Origin: Synergistaceae bacterium
Lineage (GTDB): Bacteria; Synergistota; Synergistia; Synergistales; Synergistaceae
DNA length: 10,510 nucleotides
NCBI GenBank assembly: GCA_031273585.1
Contig: JAISRP010000206.1
Location: forward strand, 1 to 10,510
Direction of reading: 5' to 3'
The position numbers were made by a program, and so were the translations under genes. Positions 6,324-10,510 of the stretch are shown here, in pieces. Under the pieces are notes generated by a model. That model ran no database searches, had not been told where the DNA came from, and saw only the letters and a program-made list of their open reading frames with translations. Each line of letters begins with the position of its first letter. Positions within the stretch are counted from its first letter, which is position 1.

Positions 6324-7685
6324 TCACTTGCCGACGCAGAAGTCGCTGAAGATTCTGTCGAGCAGCTCCTCGGTCGCGTCCGCGCCCAGGGGGGACGCCA
6401 GCAGGGAGGCTGCCTCCGAGAGCAGCGAGCCGGATGCGTCCATCCCGCCGCGGCTTTTTATTGCGGACAGGGCGTCGTCCATGCAGGAGATTGCCTCTCC
6501 GATCGCCTCGATCATCCGGGAGGTGGCGGCGTATCCCTCGGCGGGGACGCCGTCGCCGAGCGCGTAGTGTGCGATGGCGTCCTTCAGGTCCTCGATGCCG
6601 CGGCCGGTCAGGGCCGAAATTTTTATCGCGCGGATGAATTGACCGAGGCCCGCGGCATCCCCGTCGGAGAGGGCGGATGGCATGTCGGATTTGTTGAGGG
6701 CTAAGATTGCTGGCTTGGCGGACATGAGGGATGCGATCCTGGCGTCCCATTCGTTCAGGGGAGAGGACGAGTCGACCACCTGAACGCAGATGTCGGCGCC
6801 CTTCGCCGCAGTTACGGCACGCTCTATTCCAATTTCCTCAGCCGCGCCCGACGCCTCCCTTATGCCGGCGGTATCGACCAGCCTGATCAGGAGCCCCCTG
6901 TGGACTAAGGACGCGTCCACCGTGTCCCGCGTCGTGCCGGGGGTGTCGGTGACTATCGCGCGATCCCGGCCGGTCATGGCGTTCAGGAGCGACGACTTGC
7001 CGACGTTAGGACGCCCGACGATGACGGATGTCACGCCGCCATCCAGGACGAGCCCCACGCGGCAGCGCCGCAGCAGGTCCGACGCGCGGCTCCTGATGAG
7101 GGACAGCTCCATAGCCGCGTCCGACGATTCGGTTTCATCCACTTCCTCCGGGTAGTCCAACCTCGCCTCGATGTTGGCCAAAAGCGACGTCAGGGCGTCC
7201 ATGAGCTCCCTGAGTCTCGCGGACAGCCCGCCCTGCAGCGACCTGCCGGCCGATATGAGGGCGGCGTCGCTCGCGGCGCGGATCACGCTCGAGACGGCCT
7301 CCGCCCGGGCCAGGTCTATCCGGCCCGTCAGGAAGGCCCTCTTCGTGAACTCCCCCGGCAGGGCGGCCCTGGCCCCGGCCGACAACAGCAGATCCAGAAC
7401 GCGTCCGGCCGCCATGATGCCGCCGTGGCAGTGTACTTCCGCCGACTCCTCGCCAGTGTAGCTCGACCCGCGCTCGAAGCGCACGGCCAGCACCTCGTCC
7501 ACAACCTCGCCGCCGGAGATGAAACGTCCCAGCGCGAGCCTGCGCGCCGGCTCCGAGGAGAGGGGACCGCGCGCCCGGCGGAAAAATTTATCCACCAGCC
7601 GGACCGCCCCGCCGCCCGAGAGCCTGACGATGGCAATCGCAGCCTCCCCCCAGGCGGTGGCTACCGCGGCTATGACGTCGTCCAC
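6324..7685 (-). CDS. mnmE: tRNA uridine-5-carboxymethylaminomethyl modification GTPase MnmE
   Basis: MnmE, with MnmG, makes the (carboxymethyl)aminomethyl group at C5 of the wobble uridine of certain tRNAs. The product has 453 residues, the family norm. The N-terminal tetrahydrofolate-binding domain opens DDVIAAVATAWGEAAIAIVRLSG and includes the YTGE-SAEVHCHGG motif. The embedded G domain carries GRPNVGKSSLLNAM (P-loop, about 222-229), DTPGTTRDT, DTAG and NKSD. The protein ends FCVGK, the C-[IV]-G-K motif whose cysteine is characteristic of MnmE. The start is a GTG at 7685-7683 with GAGAGG nine bases upstream, overlapping the end region of the hydrolase gene; 13 bases separate the two genes. 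It ends in TGA and is followed by the inverted-repeat element. Confidence 0.96.
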   Translation of the reverse strand: MDDVIAAVATAWGEAAIAIVRLSGGGAVRLVDKFFRRARGPLSSEPARRLALGRFISGGEVVDEVLAVRFERGSSYTGEESAEVHCHGGIMAAGRVLDLLLSAGARAALPGEFTKRAFLTGRIDLARAEAVSSVIRAASDAALISAGRSLQGGLSARLRELMDALTSLLANIEARLDYPEEVDETESSDAAMELSLIRSRASDLLRRCRVGLVLDGGVTSVIVGRPNVGKSSLLNAMTGRDRAIVTDTPGTTRDTVDASLVHRGLLIRLVDTAGIREASGAAEEIGIERAVTAAKGADICVQVVDSSSPLNEWDARIASLMSAKPAILALNKSDMPSALSDGDAAGLGQFIRAIKISALTGRGIEDLKDAIAHYALGDGVPAEGYAATSRMIEAIGEAISCMDDALSAIKSRGGMDASGSLLSEAASLLASPLGADATEELLDRIFSDFCVGK

Positions 7686-7698
7686 GGAACTAGGCCTC

Positions 7699-8493
7699 TC
7701 AGGAGAGCGAGTCCGAGCGCGTGAACCCCACGCCCAGGACCACGAGCCTGTCCAGGGATGACTCGCGGTCGTATCCGGTAACGGGCGAGGTGCAGTCGAC
7801 GAGGAGGCGGACGCTCTGGGGAGATCCGCCGCCCTCCGCCAGCCTGCGGACGTACGATGATATGGAGGACTCGACGCAGTGGCTCAGCGCCTCGCCGGCG
7901 AACGTGACGGTCGCGCGCCCGGCGAGCCTTTCAAAGAGGTCGAGGTTGAAGCCCGTGTCGCTCCACGAGTCGTCCACTCCCTCGAAGATCGAGAACTGGT
8001 CCGTGTAGGGGTTCTCCCCCTTGAAGACGTACCGCACCGGATTTCTGGTGGCGTCGCTCCAGGCTCGGAGGGAGCCCCACAGCGCGCCGGAGATCTCGTG
8101 CCCCCACGTCGATACGACGCAGTGCTCGGGCCAGATCGTGAGCGACTCGATTTTTTTCCGGCGCATGACGTCCATGAGCCCCTTGGCCAGGGGCGCGTTC
8201 TCGGCGGAGGCCGTCCGCCACTTCCGCCCGAAGTCGTCCGGAGTTATCGCGGTGAACGGCGCCGGGGGCCTGGAGTTCTCGTCGACCCAGAACTTCGGGT
8301 GGAATACCGCCACCGCGTCGTGCGAGTCGAGCGAGACGATTATGTCGGAATACTTCCTGCCGCTGCCGGCTATGTGCCTTGATAAACGCTCGACGTCCCC
8401 GGCAGCCCCCTCCACGTACAACGCCCCGCCGGGGTCGCAGAAGTCGTTCTGCGGGTCGACGATGACGAGAGAATTTCCAGCCTCTTTTCCCAT
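7699..8493 (-). CDS. Nicotinamidase/isochorismatase-family cysteine hydrolase
   Basis: From ATG 8493 the product is 264 residues. Nicotinamidase-type residues can be placed: catalytic Asp13 in VDPQNDF, possible metal ligands D56, H58 and H65 in SLDSHDAVAVFHP, the WPEHCV segment (121-126, compare WPVHC in PncA), Lys158 in YVFKGENP and the nucleophile Cys206 in GEALSHCVES. Together these give the Asp-Lys-Cys triad. It probably hydrolyses nicotinamide to nicotinate for NAD salvage, but it is longer than typical PncA (about 180-215 residues), so another amide substrate is possible. The start is chosen because GGAGGGG lies five bases before this ATG. The frame extends to 8577, but that part covers a probable promoter. 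It ends in TGA. Confidence 0.8.
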   Translation of the reverse strand: MGKEAGNSLVIVDPQNDFCDPGGALYVEGAAGDVERLSRHIAGSGRKYSDIIVSLDSHDAVAVFHPKFWVDENSRPPAPFTAITPDDFGRKWRTASAENAPLAKGLMDVMRRKKIESLTIWPEHCVVSTWGHEISGALWGSLRAWSDATRNPVRYVFKGENPYTDQFSIFEGVDDSWSDTGFNLDLFERLAGRATVTFAGEALSHCVESSISSYVRRLAEGGGSPQSVRLLVDCTSPVTGYDRESSLDRLVVLGVGFTRSDSLS

Positions 8494-8538
8494 AACTGCC
8501 CCTCCTCGTATTTTTTTCGTCCTGGCTTGAGAAAGATC

Positions 8539-8568
8539 TGTATATATGTACAGTTTCGGAGTTGTCAT
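8539..8568 (-). promoter_or_regulatory. Candidate promoter of the hydrolase-mnmE pair
   Basis: On the minus strand ATGACA (8568-8563) is followed after 18 bases by TATACA (8544-8539). Transcription would start near 8532, about 40 bases before the hydrolase ATG. The -10 lies in an imperfect 16-bp palindrome (8538-8553, CTGTA..TACAG, 7 of 8 pairs), a possible operator. Confidence 0.4.
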
Positions 8569-8577
8569 CATACACAA

Positions 8578-8870
8578 TGTCCATATCGCCCAGCGTATGT
8601 ACTATACCATCAACGGGCGGATGAAGCTCTCAAAAAAATAACAACCGGGGAGGGCGGAGTTTCTGTCTGCGTATATGCGCCGAGGCATGGCGGGATATAA
8701 AAAAAGCGAGATCCCGCAGTATGCCGCGAGCGCTTGCAACCATACAGCAGCCCGGCCGTACGTGCAGGCGCGGGAGTAGTTGAAGTGCGCGCGAGAGCGC
8801 GCGCCGAAAAAAACTCTAAAACCCACAGATCTTCGGCGCGCCGAATTGAACCGTGAAGCTCATCTCAAAA
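8578..8870. other. Gene-free stretch with hairpins, nothing recognised
   Basis: No convincing gene lies here. The open frame at 8602-8826 (minus) has a GTG start without a Shine-Dalgarno and an arginine/alanine-rich product without family resemblance. I see GCGGGAT..ATCCCGC (8690-8717, A-rich loop), GCGCGC-GAGA-GCGCGC (8787-8802, GNRA-type loop) and the palindrome TTCGGCGCGCCGAA (8832-8845). I looked for tRNA, SRP RNA and tmRNA signatures and found none. Confidence 0.5.
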
Positions 8871-8942
8871 AACAGGACATGCCTTAACGATGGACAAATC
8901 CCGACCTGCGGATACGCGCGGCAGGCCGGGATTTGTCCTGTT
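8871..8942. repeat. Nested, mutually exclusive inverted repeats
   Basis: GGACAAATCCCG (8892-8903) pairs perfectly with CGGGATTTGTCC (8927-8938), and inside it CCTGC pairs with GCAGG. AACAGGACA (8871-8879) pairs with TGTCCTGTT (8934-8942), sharing 8934-8938 with the first stem. On the minus strand the outer pairing runs into TTTTTT (8872-8867), so it could be a terminator there. It lies just upstream of the flavoprotein promoter. Confidence 0.6.
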
Positions 8943-8958
8943 GGCTGTTTCCGATTTT

Positions 8959-8987
8959 TTGACAACTAAGCGGATATAAAGTATTAT
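8959..8987 (+). promoter_or_regulatory. Sigma-70 promoter of the flavoprotein pair
   Basis: TTGACA (8959-8964, 6/6) is followed by a 17-base spacer and TATTAT (8982-8987, 5/6). The predicted start of transcription is near 8994, about 47 bases before the first ATG. Confidence 0.8.
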
Positions 8988-8993
8988 TAGGCC

Positions 8994-9008
8994 TTCATAA
9001 TTTATGAA
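8994..9008 (+). promoter_or_regulatory. Probable operator at the transcription start
   Basis: TTCATAA-T-TTATGAA is a perfect 15-bp palindrome with one central base. It covers the predicted start site, where a bound repressor would block the promoter. A further half-site TATGAA lies at 9016-9021, 13 bases on. No regulator gene is in the window. Confidence 0.5.
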
Positions 9009-9040
9009 ATTTATATATGAATGTGAGGGAGCGTGGGTGA

Positions 9041-9616
9041 ATGTCTCGGAAGATTACCGTGATACTTGGCAGCCCAAGGAGGGATGGGAACAGCGAGCGG
9101 CTCGCGGCGGCGCTGGTCCGTGGCGCCTCGGAAGTCGGGTACAAGGCTCAGTACGTGCGAATGCACGGCCTCAAGGTCGGAGGCTGCATCGACTGCAGGC
9201 GGTGCTGGAGCAACGGCACGCACTGTTTTCTGAACGACGACATGAAGGAAGTGTACGCCGCGCTGGATACGTCGGACGTGATCGTATTCGCGTCGCCGCT
9301 TTACTTCTACTCGTGGGCCGCCCAGATCAAACCAATATGGGACAGGCTGCTCCCCTACTTTCACCCGAACTCGAAGGTCGACGTGAGGGGGCGGGTTGCC
9401 GTACTGCTCTCGACGGCCGGGGACAAGGACGCGAAATGCTTCGGCGGACTCAAGAAGTCCTTCGAGCTCGCCTGCGCCTATTGCGGCTGGCGCATAGCCG
9501 GCGAGATACTGGCGCACGGCGTCTACGGGGCGGGCGAGATAAGCGAAAAGGGCGACTGGCTCAAGCGCGCCGAGGACCTGGGAAAAAAACTGCAAACCGA
9601 CGAAGGAGAAAAATAA
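9041..9616 (+). CDS. Iron-sulfur flavoprotein / NADPH-dependent FMN reductase family protein (first copy)
   Basis: The 191-residue product has a flavodoxin-like fold with the FMN phosphate loop GSPRRDGNS (about 10-18). It carries a compact cysteine motif C-I-D-C-R-R-C-x6-C near residues 49-62 (CX2CX2CX6C). Isf-type flavoproteins bind a 4Fe-4S cluster with CX2CX2CX4-7C. The segment ASPLYFYSWAAQIKPIWDR (about 86-104) is the conserved FMN-ring and dimer region. Electron transfer or reduction of oxidants is likely; the true substrate is unknown. The ATG follows GAGGGAG by about nine bases. It is the first gene of a two-gene operon behind a near-consensus promoter and ends in TAA, directly abutting the next ATG. 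The in-frame region upstream to 9004 in another frame is a shadow. Confidence 0.85.
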   Translation: MSRKITVILGSPRRDGNSERLAAALVRGASEVGYKAQYVRMHGLKVGGCIDCRRCWSNGTHCFLNDDMKEVYAALDTSDVIVFASPLYFYSWAAQIKPIWDRLLPYFHPNSKVDVRGRVAVLLSTAGDKDAKCFGGLKKSFELACAYCGWRIAGEILAHGVYGAGEISEKGDWLKRAEDLGKKLQTDEGEK

Positions 9617-10243
9617 ATGAAGGTCACGGCCATCAACGGGAGCCCGAACAAAAACGGCAACACGGCGATCATCCTGGGGGCGATGTCGGACATATTGAAG
9701 GCCCACGGCATCGAGACTGAGATCGTGCAAGTGGGCTCGCTCAACATCCACGGCTGTATAGCCTGCGGCAAGTGCCGCATCTCGGACGCCCACACGTGCG
9801 TGATCGAGGGAGACATAGTGAACGAGACGTCGCTCAAGATGCGCGCCTCAGACGGCCTGATCCTGGCCGCCCCGACGTACTACGGCGGGATCCCGGGCAC
9901 GATGAAGTGCTTCCTGGACAGGGTGTTCTTCAGCAGCAGCAGTTACTTCAAATACAAGGCGGCAACGGCGGTCGCCTCGGTGAGGAGGGCAGGCGGCACG
10001 GACGTGGCCCACCAGCTCATGAACTTCCTGAACCTGTCGGAGACAGTGACCCCGCCCAGCCAATACTGGACGGTCGTCTACGGAAGAACCCCAGGAGAGG
10101 TCCTGCAGGACGGGGAGGGTATGCAGACCGTGACGAAAAACGCCCGCGCCCTGGCATGGCTCCTCCGGATAATAGACGCAAGCCGGGGCAAAATCCCGCT
10201 GCCCGACGAGGAACCCCGAATAATGACGAACTTCGTGAGATAG
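9617..10243 (+). CDS. Iron-sulfur flavoprotein / NADPH-dependent FMN reductase family protein (second copy)
   Basis: The 208-residue product is a paralogue of its neighbour, opening MKVTAINGSPNKNGNTAIIL with the FMN phosphate loop GSPNKNGNT (about 8-16). Its cysteine motif is C-I-A-C-G-K-C-x7-C (about 47-61), again within the CX2CX2CX4-7C range of Isf proteins. The segment AAPTYYGGIPGTMKCFLDRVFF matches the FMN-ring region of this family. The middle (about 120-145) and the C-terminal half diverge from the first copy. The ATG follows the upstream TAA with no gap, and GGAG sits within the last codons of the first gene, so the two are probably translationally coupled and may work as partners. 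It ends in TAG. I see no clear terminator after it. Confidence 0.86.
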   Translation: MKVTAINGSPNKNGNTAIILGAMSDILKAHGIETEIVQVGSLNIHGCIACGKCRISDAHTCVIEGDIVNETSLKMRASDGLILAAPTYYGGIPGTMKCFLDRVFFSSSSYFKYKAATAVASVRRAGGTDVAHQLMNFLNLSETVTPPSQYWTVVYGRTPGEVLQDGEGMQTVTKNARALAWLLRIIDASRGKIPLPDEEPRIMTNFVR

Positions 10244-10284
10244 ACGCGATGGGACAAAACCTTGGGCGCCGGGCCGGTGATGTG

Positions 10285-10386
10285 GCAAGCGCGTTTTGTA
10301 TTCTAAATAAACATTGCATAAAGAGCGGGCCTCAACGAATCAGCCGGGTGTTAGAGTTAGCCATGTGGTTTTGTATTTCTAAATGA
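10285..10386 (+). repeat. Pair of short direct repeats
   Basis: ATGTGG-(8 bases)-TTTTGTATTCTAAAT (about 10280-10308) recurs as ATGTGG-TTTTGTATTTCTAAAT (about 10363-10384) without the eight-base insert and with one extra T. Both copies are AT-rich islands before the last gene. They could be duplicated promoter DNA, but I cannot fit a good -35/-10 pair. Confidence 0.5.
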
Positions 10387-10470
10387 CAGTACCTGCCGCC
10401 GGGGTGTTGGGCTTGAAGACCGTTCCCGATGTTTGCCCGTTTCCGGGTGGTACTCGGGCGGAGGACCGCC
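10385..10470 (+). promoter_or_regulatory. Structured 5' leader, possible cis-regulatory RNA
   Basis: Two stacked pairings can form: CCCGA/TCGGG enclosing CCCG-TTTC-CGGG, with TGGTAC unpaired on the 3' side. The GGGTGGTAC string resembles the core of a T-box (GGGTGGNACC), but the final ACC is ACT, and I cannot find a T-box stem I or specifier loop. A further hairpin, GGCGG-AGGA-CCGCC (10457-10470), abuts the Shine-Dalgarno. The leader looks structured; its class is open. Confidence 0.3.
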
Positions 10471-10476
10471 AGGAGG
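10471..10476 (+). promoter_or_regulatory. Consensus Shine-Dalgarno of the last gene
   Basis: AGGAGG lies seven bases before the ATG at 10484 and directly after the GGCGG-AGGA-CCGCC hairpin. Confidence 0.8.
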
Positions 10477-10483
10477 TAACGAC

Positions 10484-10510
10484 ATGAGTGATGCTGGCCA
10501 GGAAAATTTA
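10484..10510 (+). CDS. Start of an unidentified gene (nine codons)
   Basis: The frame reads MSDAGQENL and runs off the right edge. The start is well supported by AGGAGG at seven bases and by the lack of any competing ATG. Nine residues are too few to assign a family. The structured leader of about 240 bases suggests a separately regulated transcript, not a continuation of the flavoprotein operon. Confidence 0.6.

Noticed and set aside
8494..8577. Longer start of the nicotinamidase-like gene
   Set aside because: The extension overlaps a promoter-like sequence and has no family resemblance; GGAGGGG sits properly before the ATG at 8493.
8602..8826. 74-residue minus-strand ORF
   Set aside because: GTG start without a Shine-Dalgarno, odd composition, overlap with hairpins and no recognisable domain.
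8841..8860. tRNA T-arm-like GGTTCAATTC on the minus strand
   Set aside because: The flanking bases do not form the T stem, and there is no acceptor or anticodon arm at proper spacing.
9011..9793. 260-residue minus-strand ORF antisense to the flavoproteins
   Set aside because: It is a GC-driven shadow of the two plus-strand genes, which carry clear family motifs and ribosome binding sites.

Overview
The window looks like chromosomal DNA from a GC-rich bacterium that uses AUG, GUG and UUG starts and strong AGGAGG-type ribosome binding sites. The order mnmE, then mreB-mreC-mreD-mrdA-minC-minD-minE and a probable rodA, and the style of the proteins, would suit an anaerobe such as a member of the Synergistota or a related rod-shaped Gram-negative lineage. 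That placement is an inference from protein flavour and gene order, not something the sequence proves.

Positions 1 to 5976 are a minus-strand cell-shape and division-site operon. Read in transcription order it is mreB, mreC, mreD, mrdA (PBP2), minC, minD, minE, and then the first codons of a further gene, probably rodA, that leaves the window. Gaps are 5 to 39 bases; mreC/mreD and mreD/mrdA overlap. The products build the elongasome (MreBCD, PBP2, probable RodA) and place the division septum (MinCDE). The most striking point is that minD carries an in-frame amber codon (positions 613-611), where most MinD proteins have a Lys/Arg-type residue. The 180-residue product before it keeps the ATPase core but lacks the C-terminal membrane-targeting helix. 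The frame beyond is intact, and after minD's own TAG stop it runs straight into minE.

Positions 5977 to 6323 have no gene but hold a 172-bp imperfect inverted-repeat element (6149-6320) with a perfect 42-bp palindrome at its centre. It begins three bases after the mnmE stop. Hairpins in its arms, followed by T tracts, look like intrinsic terminators for both directions. Next come mnmE (tRNA wobble-uridine GTPase, 6324-7685) and a nicotinamidase-like cysteine hydrolase (7699-8493), both minus strand and probably co-transcribed.

Positions 8494 to 9040 are a divergent intergenic region with several inverted repeats and a near-consensus sigma-70 promoter (TTGACA, 17 bp, TATTAT), with a 15-bp palindrome at the likely transcription start. 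That promoter drives two tandem plus-strand flavoproteins (9041-9616 and 9617-10243). Both have the compact Cys motif of iron-sulfur flavoproteins and are set up for translational coupling. The last 267 bases hold a structured leader with direct repeats and hairpins, a consensus Shine-Dalgarno, and the first nine codons of an unidentified gene.

I found no tRNA, rRNA, CRISPR array, transposase or phage gene.
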